Source: Lactonifactor sp050944855
Lineage (GTDB): Bacteria; Bacillota; Clostridia; Lachnospirales; Lachnospiraceae
Reading direction: 5' to 3'
Assembly: GCA_050944855.1 (NCBI GenBank)
Contig: JBMNRU010000001.1
Location: 186,001-250,000 of the forward strand
Length of the DNA: 64,000 nucleotides
Positions 17,537 to 25,670 of the stretch are shown here, piece after piece (positions within the stretch are counted from its first letter, which is position 1; each line of letters opens with the position of its first letter). The notes beneath the pieces are model-generated. The model was not told the origin of the DNA. It saw only the letters and a program-made list of their open reading frames with translations, and did no database searches. A program made the translations under genes and the position numbers.

Positions 17537-17571
17537 AAAAAGGCACTGTATATTGCAATACAGCACCTTTT
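17537..17571 (-). terminator. Terminator of the ade-ABC-mtmB-like operon
   Basis: Minus-strand AAAAGGTGCTGTAT pairs with ATACAGTGCCTTTT (one mismatched position) around a short loop, followed by T. It lies 12 bases after the MtmB-like stop. Confidence 0.8.
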
Positions 17572-17582
17572 CCTGTATTTTC

Positions 17583-18959
17583 TTATAATTCCAGTCCCAT
17601 TTCCTTTAATTCTGCCTTTACTTCTTCATACATTGCCTGCCATTTTGGTACCGGAGTAATAGTCTGCATGTCATATGCCTCACTAAAGCAAACACCCAAA
17701 TTGCTGTTTTTCTTCTGCAGTATCGGTTCGTACTTTTCCAAAAGCTTTAACACAATTTCGTTTGCCTGTTTTCTTGTCAGCTTCTGCCGTGTCACCGCTT
17801 TCCCCACTTCAGCCATGAAACGAACTTCCAGACCTGTGCCGTTTGGATAAGAACCGGCAGTTGCGCCGACACCCTCCAGATGACCGCCGCTGACCGTAGC
17901 TACAATGGCATTGGCCGCCACTTCGTAGAATAACTCCTTCGTCATAGCGCCGCTTGCAGGCCAGATATCACATACAATGATGGCCGGCGCTTCCTGGGCA
18001 AATGTCTGACATAATGCAGCCTGCAGCCACAGACAGCCGCGAGCCGTAGTTACAATTTCATGCATATGGATCGGATGACACAGATGATAATCCGCCATAC
18101 AGATAATATTTGCCGCCAACATGGAAGCGATCATAAGGACCGTAGTTCCCGGCGCATCTCCGCCCATACCGCCTACGATGGTACAGGCAAGAGAAGCATT
18201 TTTCATCTTATAATCCAATGTATTTGCAGCTCTTACCAGATTTCCATTATCCATCATCAATTCATTGAACATGGAAATGAGATGAGCATCACAGGGACGC
18301 AGCGCTTTTTCATAGGTTGCCGCCAGATCACCGATCTCTGTCACAGCACTTTCTGCCGCTAACATTCCCATGCCCGGACGTCCGGCCTCCTCCAAAGCCC
18401 TGCGCAAATACTGCAGTTCTCTTCTGACCGCCAAAAGTTCCGAAGGTTCTCCATTGTGTACCGGATAGCCGTCTACCGTTACCAGAGAGCCACATGTAAG
18501 AAGATCGATCAACGGTTCCTTCACAATACTTTGCAGGATCGGATAAAATAATTCTTCCGGTGTAGGACACCCCGGATTGCCGGCCCAGATAACGGGATCA
18601 CGGTCATCTTCCGCTTTTCTGGCTACAAGCGTAACAGCATCCTTGCCTTCACCCATAACCAGTTCTGTTTTCATATTGCGGATTCCTTCTTCAACCTCTT
18701 CTTCTGTGAATTTCAGAACCCTGCCTGTGGATATATTATAGATACCCGTCTCACAAAGAAATCGTTTTGCTGCCGCAAACAGATTTTTAAACAGCTGTTC
18801 ATCCTCCGGAATAACCACCTGTTTATCCCAGGTAAGATCATATTCTTTTACCAGCTTTTTCATGTTTTTAGCTACATACTTTATATTCCAGTCATCGCTG
18901 GAAATCTGCTCTCCCTGTTTGCTGCGCTCACAAAGTTCCAGAAATTTACCTGCGTCCAT
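17583..18959 (-). CDS. MtmB-family (monomethylamine methyltransferase) homologue without pyrrolysine
   Basis: 458 residues, exactly the length of archaeal MtmB. Similarity to the remembered Methanosarcina MtmB sequence runs end to end: GEQISSDDWN, ETGIYNISTGRVLKFTEEE, GEGKDAV, AGRPGMGM, FNELMMD, HPIHMHEI, TGLEVRFMAEVGKA and C-terminal EAYDMQTITPVP. Archaeal MtmB has pyrrolysine (UAG) directly after GRPGMGV; here the aligned residue is Leu200, codon TTA at 18360-18362, and no in-frame stop occurs. The acidic EETT stretch of archaeal MtmB is also replaced (GGDAPGTT). Known MtmB transfers methyl from methylamine to a corrinoid protein; without Pyl the substrate probably differs, as for non-Pyl MttB relatives that use quaternary amines. 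It starts 21 bases after the BMP lipoprotein gene (AAAGGAT upstream) and ends the purine-import operon. Family assignment is strong; function unknown. Confidence 0.88.
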   Translation of the reverse strand: MDAGKFLELCERSKQGEQISSDDWNIKYVAKNMKKLVKEYDLTWDKQVVIPEDEQLFKNLFAAAKRFLCETGIYNISTGRVLKFTEEEVEEGIRNMKTELVMGEGKDAVTLVARKAEDDRDPVIWAGNPGCPTPEELFYPILQSIVKEPLIDLLTCGSLVTVDGYPVHNGEPSELLAVRRELQYLRRALEEAGRPGMGMLAAESAVTEIGDLAATYEKALRPCDAHLISMFNELMMDNGNLVRAANTLDYKMKNASLACTIVGGMGGDAPGTTVLMIASMLAANIICMADYHLCHPIHMHEIVTTARGCLWLQAALCQTFAQEAPAIIVCDIWPASGAMTKELFYEVAANAIVATVSGGHLEGVGATAGSYPNGTGLEVRFMAEVGKAVTRQKLTRKQANEIVLKLLEKYEPILQKKNSNLGVCFSEAYDMQTITPVPKWQAMYEEVKAELKEMGLEL

Positions 18960-18980
18960 AGTTTATCCTTTCATTCCGGC

Positions 18981-20144
18981 TTATTTACCGCCGATTACAT
19001 TTTCAACAAAGAAATCCTGTGCCAGAGTATCTTCATCGCTCAGAACCTGACCTTCTTCAACCAGAACTTCTCCTTTATCACTTAATAACTCGCCGCCATA
19101 AACCACAACTTCACCATTTGCGATCTTCTCCTGCAGCTCTTCCACTTTTGCGATCACATCTGCCGGTACCAGATCTTCGTTGATCGGTGCAATCGCAGCA
19201 CATTCACCGCCTTCGTAGTAGTTAGCAGAGATATCAATGGTACCATCTGCAGTCTTCTGCAGAATATCTTCAAAAATCGGTGCCCAGTTCCATACAAAAG
19301 ATGTTAAAACGGCTCCCGGTGCGGATTCTTTCATATCAACATTATATCCAACACAAAAAGCTCCGTTTTCTTCACAGGTCTGTGGAACAGCCGGAGAAGA
19401 AGCTTCCATTCCCATATATTTAATGCCTTTGTCGATAAGGGATTTTGCATTCTGAGATTCAATGTCCAGATCATACCAGCTGTCAGCCCAGACTACCTGT
19501 ACTGTAGCTTCCGGATTTGCGTATCTTGCACCTAAGGCAAAGGCGTTGATAGCTGTACGTACAGATGCTTCGTCCATACTTGCACAGAAGCCAAGTTCAT
19601 TAGAGCCTTCGTTCATCAGTGCACACAGATAACCGGTAACAAAATCGCCTTCGTAACCGCGGATCTGGAATTCTACCATATTGTCATACAGATCATTATT
19701 CTGATTTGCGAACACAACTTCCGGATATTCTTCCTGCAGTTCAGAAAGTACGGTTGCATAACCGGTGGAGCATCCAAAGATAATATCTGCTCCGCCCTCA
19801 ACCAGCTCTTCTACTGCAGATTCGATCAGGGCCGGATCTTCCTCAGAAATCTCTTCCATGGTCAGCAGATTGGTTTCGGTGTCAATTCCCAGGTGTTCGC
19901 ATGCTGTCAGCATACCCTGGTGCATAGCCTGTGCCCAGCCGCCGTCTTCTACAACAGAGTAATGGAGTTCTCCAATGACCAGATCGCTCACATCCTTCTT
20001 TTCGCCTTCTGCAGCTTCTTCACTGTCTTCTGCTTCCTCCGCAGTCTCTTCACTGCTTTCCTCTGTGTCACCGGAACCACATCCTGCAAGCATAGCTGTT
20101 GTCATAGCAGCTGCCAGAAGAATGCTTAACCACTTCTTTTTCAT
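18981..20144 (-). CDS. BMP-family nucleoside-binding lipoprotein
   Basis: Extracellular substrate-binding lipoprotein (387 residues) of the Bmp/PnrA/Med family, which typically binds purine nucleosides. The signal peptide ends at Cys22 (LAGC) and is followed by an acidic Glu/Ser/Ala linker. The family blocks VEDGGWAQAMHQGM, VEGGADIIFGCSTGYA and FCVGYNVDMKESAPGAVLTS are present. The start follows AAGGAGGAAGACAA. It lies 80 bases after the permease genes and 21 bases before the MtmB-like gene, an unusual late position for the binding protein. The ligand may be a modified purine, judging from the neighbours. Confidence 0.9.
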   Translation of the reverse strand: MKKKWLSILLAAAMTTAMLAGCGSGDTEESSEETAEEAEDSEEAAEGEKKDVSDLVIGELHYSVVEDGGWAQAMHQGMLTACEHLGIDTETNLLTMEEISEEDPALIESAVEELVEGGADIIFGCSTGYATVLSELQEEYPEVVFANQNNDLYDNMVEFQIRGYEGDFVTGYLCALMNEGSNELGFCASMDEASVRTAINAFALGARYANPEATVQVVWADSWYDLDIESQNAKSLIDKGIKYMGMEASSPAVPQTCEENGAFCVGYNVDMKESAPGAVLTSFVWNWAPIFEDILQKTADGTIDISANYYEGGECAAIAPINEDLVPADVIAKVEELQEKIANGEVVVYGGELLSDKGEVLVEEGQVLSDEDTLAQDFFVENVIGGK

Positions 20145-20224
20145 TTGTCTTCCTCCTTAAACATATAAAATTTTCTTTGTTTTATGTCGACACTTTCTCT
20201 GATAGAAAATGATCGTCACCTCTT

Positions 20225-21154
20225 TTAGCGGCTCTCTCTGTCATATGGCTTTGCCAGAGCAGCCGGTTCATCCGTATGTTTCCTGCGGAAACTTCCCGTT
20301 GACAGGATCAGCGCGATCACGGTTGCCAGATAAGGCAGTGCACTGTAAAACTCTGTAGGAACCTGGGGCAGATAAATCTGAAGATTACTTCCCAGACAGC
20401 TGATAAAGCCGAATAAAAGTGCACCCAACATTAGTTTAACCGGATTCCATGCGGAAAATGCTACTAACGCAAACGCAATCCATCCTTTTCCCGCTGTCAT
20501 ACCGCTGGCCCAGAAATTTGTATTCGCCAGGGATACACAGGCGCCGCTTATTGTTATCATCATACAGCTAAAGATCACATAGCCATAACGCATGGCAAAT
20601 ACATTCTCACCTGCAGCATCCAATGCGGCGGGATTCTCTCCTAAAGCCCGCAGTTTTAATCCGTATCGTGTCTTATAAATATAAAACATGGACAACGGCA
20701 CAATAAAATACATGGCATATACCAGCAGGTTATGCCGGAAGAAAATATCGCCGATGATGGGAATATCCGACAGCAACGGAATGGGAATCGTATTAAACTT
20801 AAGATTGGCAGCAACACCTGCTACGTCCTTGCCAAGGAATCCGCTCAGGCCGGTACCAAAGGTCAGCATAGCCATACCGCACACCGTCTGATCCGACTGC
20901 AGCGTAACCGTCAAAAACGCAAATACAAGCCCTAATATGGCACCTGTCAGCAATACTACCAGAAAAGACAGTGCCAGATTCTGTGTATTTACCGCTGCAA
21001 TATAGCCGGTTACCGCACCCATCAGCATAATGCCTTCCACACCAAGATTCATGATGCCGGCCCGTTCAGAAAATGTTTCGCCAATTCCTGCATACATCAC
21101 AGACACTGCATAAATAATCGCACCGCTGCAAAGGGAAATTATTAAACCTATCAT
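20225..21154 (-). CDS. Nucleoside ABC permease, NupQ/YufQ type
   Basis: Inner-membrane permease of the BMP-linked nucleoside importer (309 residues, about eight to ten hydrophobic segments). Typical family motifs are GETFSERAGIMNLGVEGIML near residue 25 and RALGENPAALDAAGENVFAMRYG in the middle, the latter forming the coupling helix. The start overlaps the preceding permease by 4 bases. The 80-base gap after it contains no clear promoter. Confidence 0.92.
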   Translation of the reverse strand: MIGLIISLCSGAIIYAVSVMYAGIGETFSERAGIMNLGVEGIMLMGAVTGYIAAVNTQNLALSFLVVLLTGAILGLVFAFLTVTLQSDQTVCGMAMLTFGTGLSGFLGKDVAGVAANLKFNTIPIPLLSDIPIIGDIFFRHNLLVYAMYFIVPLSMFYIYKTRYGLKLRALGENPAALDAAGENVFAMRYGYVIFSCMMITISGACVSLANTNFWASGMTAGKGWIAFALVAFSAWNPVKLMLGALLFGFISCLGSNLQIYLPQVPTEFYSALPYLATVIALILSTGSFRRKHTDEPAALAKPYDRESR

Positions 21155-22215
21155 TCCTTCGCCTCCTTCTGTACCACTATTTTATACCTCTGGAAGAAAT
21201 CACCTGCAATAACAAAGATCATAATCGCGCCCTGGATCATCGTTGCGATCTGTGTGGGAACTCCCATTACCTGTACTGTAGCACTGCTGTTCTGCAGACC
21301 GGCAAACAAAATGGATACGATAATAACAACCAACGGATTCAAACGGCTCAGATAAGCAATTACAATTCCCGTATAACCGGCATTGTTAGGCATCCCTTCT
21401 ATAATACGATGAGAAACGCCCGCATACTGCACAAACCCGGCCAGACCGGCCAGGCCTCCGCTTATAATCATAACCAGCAAAATATTTCGTTTAATATTCA
21501 TCCCTGCGTATCTGGCCGAAGACAGGCTATGACGGATCACGGAAATCTGATATCCCTCTGTGGTATATTTATACGCCAGGAAAATCAGCACTGCGATCAC
21601 AATGGCCAGAATAATGCCGGAACTTAATTTGGTATTGCCCAGTTCAGGCAGTTCCAGATACTTTGGCAGTCTCTCTGTCTGTCCCACATTCTGCCCTTTT
21701 GCTTTCCATGGACCCAGACACAGATAACTCATAATAATCAATGCTATGTAGTTTAACATCAAGGTTGTAATACTTTCATTTACATTCCAAAATGCCTTTG
21801 GAATGGCACACAGAAGCGCCCATACAGCGCCGCCGGCAAAACAGCACAATGCCAGAAGCACGATGCCCGGCACGCCTGAAATTTCCGGTCCGTAAAGCGC
21901 ATATGCGCCGCCGCACAATACGCCCACCGCATACTGGCCTTCCGCACCGATATTATTCAGATTCATACGAAATGCAAGCGCCACACTCAGACCGCAAAAC
22001 ATCAGCGGCAAGCTGGCTTCTATGGACTTTCTGAGACCTCTTTGTGTGAAAAACACTTTACTCAGCATTTTCTGATATACTTCCAGCGGATGAAATCCCA
22101 CCGCCGCAATAATAATACCGCAAAATGCGAGAGCCAGAGCTGTAAAAATCAGTGAAGTAAAAACAATCCGCAAGACAGACTGTTCCGCCCTTTTCTCTAA
22201 ACGTATCTTACTCAT
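21151..22215 (-). CDS. Nucleoside ABC permease, NupP/YufP type
   Basis: Second permease of the nucleoside importer, 354 residues. FRMNLNNIGAEGQYAVGVLCG near residue 85 corresponds to the N-x-G-xEGQ motif of the family, and the ISVIRHSLSSARYAGMNIKR segment is the predicted coupling loop. The ATG for MSKIRLEKR is preferred over a GTG three codons earlier because of AGGTG spacing; it overlaps the ATPase gene by 8 bases, indicating coupling. Confidence 0.92.
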   Translation of the reverse strand: MSKIRLEKRAEQSVLRIVFTSLIFTALALAFCGIIIAAVGFHPLEVYQKMLSKVFFTQRGLRKSIEASLPLMFCGLSVALAFRMNLNNIGAEGQYAVGVLCGGAYALYGPEISGVPGIVLLALCCFAGGAVWALLCAIPKAFWNVNESITTLMLNYIALIIMSYLCLGPWKAKGQNVGQTERLPKYLELPELGNTKLSSGIILAIVIAVLIFLAYKYTTEGYQISVIRHSLSSARYAGMNIKRNILLVMIISGGLAGLAGFVQYAGVSHRIIEGMPNNAGYTGIVIAYLSRLNPLVVIIVSILFAGLQNSSATVQVMGVPTQIATMIQGAIMIFVIAGDFFQRYKIVVQKEAKE

Positions 22216-23722
22216 ATGTTTCACCTGCCATCAGCTTTCCGATCAATTCGTAAGTTGCCTCTTCCCGTTCCAGAACTGCCATCATATTGCCATCGCACAT
22301 CACACCAATTCTGTCTGCCATCTGAAAAATCTCATCCAGTTCTTCCGAGATCAGCAAAACAGCTGCTCCTTTCTCACATTGTTCCAACAAAATCTGATGA
22401 ATTGCCTCTGTCGCTCCAATATCCAGACCACGCACCGGATATGCCGCAATGATCAGAACCGGATCTCCATCGATTTCCCGTGCCACCAGCAGTTTCTGCT
22501 GATTGCCTCCGGACATAAGAGATACGGGGGTATCTGCTCCTGCCGTCTTAATCTCATATTGCTCAATGGCAGACTGTACAGCCTGTCCTGCCGCCTTTTT
22601 GTGAAGCAGATGATGACGGCTGTATTTGGGCCGGTCATATTGTTTCAGGATCATATTATCCTTCATATCCAGCTGAGGCACCAATCCCATATGCAGGCGG
22701 TCTTCCGGAATAAAAGCTACTTTTCCGTCAATTCTTTCTTTTACACTCTTTTGTGTAATATCTTTGCCTTCCACCATGATCCGGCCCGTCTCACATTTGC
22801 GAAGACCTGCTATTGCTTCTGCCAGTTCTTTCTGTCCGTTGCCGGCAACACCGGCAATACCAAAGATTTCTCCCCTGCGGATATCCAGAGAAACTTTTTT
22901 CACGGCTTCCAATTCTTTATCATTTTTCACCGTCAGATTTTCCACTTTCAGAACCTGCTCTTTGGTTCTTGTGGCTGAGTTCTTTTTCTGCTGCTTTAAC
23001 TCACGCTCTCCTACCACTGCCCTGGTAAGACGCTCAATAGTGGCATCCTTCACCAGCATAGTATCTTCTACCTGACCGCCCTTTAATACCGTGACACGGT
23101 CTGCAAACTGCATCACCTCATTCATCTTGTGAGAAATGATAATGACACTTTTTCCGGCTTCTGCCATCTTACGCAGTACTTTGAACATTTCCTGCGCCTC
23201 CTGTGCAGTCAGTACCGCCGACGGCTCGTCCAGGATCAAAATATCAGCGCCTCTGTATAATAATTTAATAATCTCTACCCGCTGCTGTTCCCCTACGGAA
23301 AGCTGCCATACCTTCGCAGAAGGATCTACCTGCAGATGAAACTCCTCAGAACATTTCCGAATCGCTTCTTCCATTTCATTTTTCTTTAAGATCCGTTTAC
23401 AATCCGGCATATATAAAAAAACGTTTTCTGCAACTGTCAACGTAGGAATCAGTCGAAAATGCTGATGCACCATACCGATTCCCATCTCTACCGCATGGCG
23501 GGGGGACTTTATCGCTACTTTTTTTTCGTTAAAAAAAATACTGCCTGCATTCGGTTTGTAAATACCGGTCAAAACATTCATCAATGTACTTTTTCCAGCT
23601 CCATTCTCCCCCAGAAGAGCATGAATCTCTCCCGGATAAAGAGACAAATCCACATTATGATTTGCTGTCACACTGCCAAATGTTTTCGTAATGCCGCTCA
23701 TCCGCAGAACTGGTTCTTTCAT
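22208..23722 (-). CDS. Nucleoside ABC importer ATPase, NupO type (two ABC domains)
   Basis: Cytosolic ATPase with two fused ABC domains, 504 residues, as in ribose- and nucleoside-importer ATPases. The first half has Walker A GENGAGKST, signature LSVGEQQRVEI and Walker B ADILILDEPSAVLT. The second half has a Walker-A-like AGVAGNGQKEL (degenerate, normal for this subfamily), the signature MSGGNQQKLLVAREI and PVLIIAAYPVRGLDIG. It lies 24 bases after adenine deaminase and overlaps the first permease. Confidence 0.95.
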   Translation of the reverse strand: MKEPVLRMSGITKTFGSVTANHNVDLSLYPGEIHALLGENGAGKSTLMNVLTGIYKPNAGSIFFNEKKVAIKSPRHAVEMGIGMVHQHFRLIPTLTVAENVFLYMPDCKRILKKNEMEEAIRKCSEEFHLQVDPSAKVWQLSVGEQQRVEIIKLLYRGADILILDEPSAVLTAQEAQEMFKVLRKMAEAGKSVIIISHKMNEVMQFADRVTVLKGGQVEDTMLVKDATIERLTRAVVGERELKQQKKNSATRTKEQVLKVENLTVKNDKELEAVKKVSLDIRRGEIFGIAGVAGNGQKELAEAIAGLRKCETGRIMVEGKDITQKSVKERIDGKVAFIPEDRLHMGLVPQLDMKDNMILKQYDRPKYSRHHLLHKKAAGQAVQSAIEQYEIKTAGADTPVSLMSGGNQQKLLVAREIDGDPVLIIAAYPVRGLDIGATEAIHQILLEQCEKGAAVLLISEELDEIFQMADRIGVMCDGNMMAVLEREEATYELIGKLMAGETYE

Positions 23723-23746
23723 TTATCTTTTCCTCCACATTCTGAG

Positions 23747-25498
23747 TTACTGTATCTGCTCCTCATCCTCCTGGGCTTCCAGGGGAATAAAGGAAAACTT
23801 TTCCACATCAAACAGTCCCATATCTGTCAGCTTTATCTCCGGAATTACCGGAAGTGCCATAAAACAAAGGGTCATAACCGGGTCCACATTTCTGCTGATA
23901 CCCAGCACTTCATGTGCCTTTTCATGAATGACAGACAGCTGCTCTTCCACGTATCTGCCGTCACAGTCGCTCATAATACCCGCAATCGGCATAGGCAGCG
24001 CAGTAAGGATCTCACCGTCCAAAGCAAGAACGATACCGCCCTCCTGTCGGATCAGTTCGTTGACTGCACATTCCATATCCCGATCATTGGTACCCACAGC
24101 AATAATATTATGGGAATCATGGGCAATGGAAACAGCAATCGCGCCTTTTTGGATTCCATATCCCTTTAACAGTCCCAATGCCACATTTCCTGTGCCTTTG
24201 TGACGTTCAATGACGGCAGCTTTTGCCACATTCAAAGAAGCATCATAACAGAATTCCCCTTCTTCGTTTTGTTTTACACGAACTTTTTCTTTTTTTGTAA
24301 CAATTCCGCTCTGGATACCGATCACATGCACCAGGTCGGAAGCAAGCGGCATCCGAAGCCTGTCGGCAGAAAAATTCTTGACATGAAAGCTACTCCGGAC
24401 TTTAGAACAGTCCGGATGAGAAACAGGAAGAAGATATACACCGTCTTCTGCCACAAGTTTTCCTTTTATCCAGACTTTTTTTACTCCGAATTCCTGTAAA
24501 TCATCAAATAATACCAGATCTGCCCGCAGCCCCGGCGCGATTCCGCCCCTGTCGTAAAGCCGATAACACTGTGCCGCATTCAAAGACCCCATCTGAATTG
24601 CCGTAATCGGATCAATGCCCTCTTCCACACAGATGCGCAAATGTCCATCAATATGCCCTTTTTCCGATATGGTCTTGGGCTGACGATCATCCGAACATAA
24701 CAAACAGTAACGACTGTTAAAAGGTGTCACTCCTTTTAATAAGGTCCTCAGATCATGACAGCAGGATCCCTCTCTCATCAGTACGTACATGCCTCTTGAG
24801 AGACATGCCTGCATTCCTTCTACATCCGTACACTCATGATCTGTATGAATTCCGGCTGCCACATAGGCATTCAGGGAATGATCTGCCAGACCCGGTCCGT
24901 GTCCATCAATCATCTTCCCTGTACGATGGGCTAATAATAATTTATCCAGGCTGTCTTCGCTCTTTCCAACGACTCCCGGATAATTCATAAATTCACCCAG
25001 TCCCAGTACATTTTCACCCTGCAGGGGTGCCTCCATTGCCTGTGCATCCAACGCAGCCCCCGCATTTTCAAAGGTGGTGGAAGGAACACAGGAAGGTATC
25101 ATAAACTTCACATCCAGAGCTGTGTAAGAAGCTGCCTCCTGCATATAAGAAATCCCTTCTAATCCGCATACATTCGCGATCTCATGGGGATCTGCAATCA
25201 CAGTTGTGGTTCCGCACGGAACAGAAATCCGTCCGAATTCCTCGGGGGAAAGGTGAGAAGATTCAATATGAATATGTCCATCAATAAATCCCGGTGCGAT
25301 GTAGGCACCTGCGGCATCTATTTCTGTTTTTCCGCTGTAGGATCCCAATCCTGCAATATACTCTCCGGATATGGCCACATCACATTCCACGATCTGATGC
25401 TGATATACATCAATCACTTTTCCATTCTTAATAACAACATCCGCCGGAATACGTCCCATGGCAGTATCCAGCAGCCGGCTTAATGTCTCTTTATCCAT
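23747..25498 (-). CDS. ade: Adenine deaminase
   Basis: Amidohydrolase-superfamily metalloenzyme that converts adenine to hypoxanthine and ammonia. The 583 residues match the AdeC length. Motifs: GFIDGHIHIESSHLSPEEF (metal-binding HxH plus Glu), CGTTTVIADPHEIANVCG, GLGEFMNYPG, MIDGHGPGLADHSLNAY, TDHECTD, LCSDDRQPKT, and the C-terminal MECAVNELIRQEGG block. Family members can also deaminate N6-methyladenine, releasing methylamine. First gene of the operon, with promoter at 25582-25610 and a leader hairpin; the start follows AAGGATAGAATATC. Co-transcription with the importer indicates purine base salvage or catabolism. Confidence 0.96.
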   Translation of the reverse strand: MDKETLSRLLDTAMGRIPADVVIKNGKVIDVYQHQIVECDVAISGEYIAGLGSYSGKTEIDAAGAYIAPGFIDGHIHIESSHLSPEEFGRISVPCGTTTVIADPHEIANVCGLEGISYMQEAASYTALDVKFMIPSCVPSTTFENAGAALDAQAMEAPLQGENVLGLGEFMNYPGVVGKSEDSLDKLLLAHRTGKMIDGHGPGLADHSLNAYVAAGIHTDHECTDVEGMQACLSRGMYVLMREGSCCHDLRTLLKGVTPFNSRYCLLCSDDRQPKTISEKGHIDGHLRICVEEGIDPITAIQMGSLNAAQCYRLYDRGGIAPGLRADLVLFDDLQEFGVKKVWIKGKLVAEDGVYLLPVSHPDCSKVRSSFHVKNFSADRLRMPLASDLVHVIGIQSGIVTKKEKVRVKQNEEGEFCYDASLNVAKAAVIERHKGTGNVALGLLKGYGIQKGAIAVSIAHDSHNIIAVGTNDRDMECAVNELIRQEGGIVLALDGEILTALPMPIAGIMSDCDGRYVEEQLSVIHEKAHEVLGISRNVDPVMTLCFMALPVIPEIKLTDMGLFDVEKFSFIPLEAQEDEEQIQ

Positions 25499-25524
25499 GA
25501 TATTCTATCCTTATAACGCAAATC

Positions 25525-25557
25525 GACAGCATACAAACTTTTCTGTTTTATGCTGTC
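25525..25557 (-). promoter_or_regulatory. Leader hairpin of the ade operon
   Basis: Perfect 9-bp inverted repeat GACAGCATA/TATGCTGTC around a 15-base loop, located between the predicted transcription start and the ade ribosome site. The leader is only about 75 nt, too short for a purine riboswitch; a mRNA-stability hairpin or a protein-binding dyad fits better. Confidence 0.55.
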
Positions 25558-25581
25558 CACATTTCTCTGACTTTCATTCAA

Positions 25582-25610
25582 ATTATTTCATACAACATTC
25601 AAAAAGTCAA
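25582..25610 (-). promoter_or_regulatory. Predicted promoter of the ade-ABC-mtmB-like operon
   Basis: Minus strand TTGACT and AATAAT with a 17-base spacer, about 85 bases upstream of ade. No better promoter is visible further down the operon. Confidence 0.65.
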
Positions 25611-25621
25611 TCCATAAAACG

Positions 25622-25656
25622 GAGAAAATTCCGAAGCCATCGCTCCGGAATTTCTC
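25622..25656 (-). terminator. Terminator of the giant surface-protein gene
   Basis: Minus-strand stem GAGAAATTCCG/CGGAATTTTCTC with GC-rich inner pairing, 15 bases after the stop, followed by CGTTTTATG. It also insulates the ade promoter. Confidence 0.7.
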
Positions 25657-25670
25657 TTTACTTTGTTGTT

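Noticed and set aside
18360..18362. Possible amber/pyrrolysine codon in the MtmB-like gene
   Set aside because: The frame is uninterrupted over the full 458 residues and the aligned codon is TTA (Leu), so pyrrolysine read-through is not involved.
25499..25620. Purine riboswitch upstream of ade
   Set aside because: Predicted leader is about 75 nt with a single 9-bp dyad; the three-way junction and conserved loop bases of purine riboswitches are not present.
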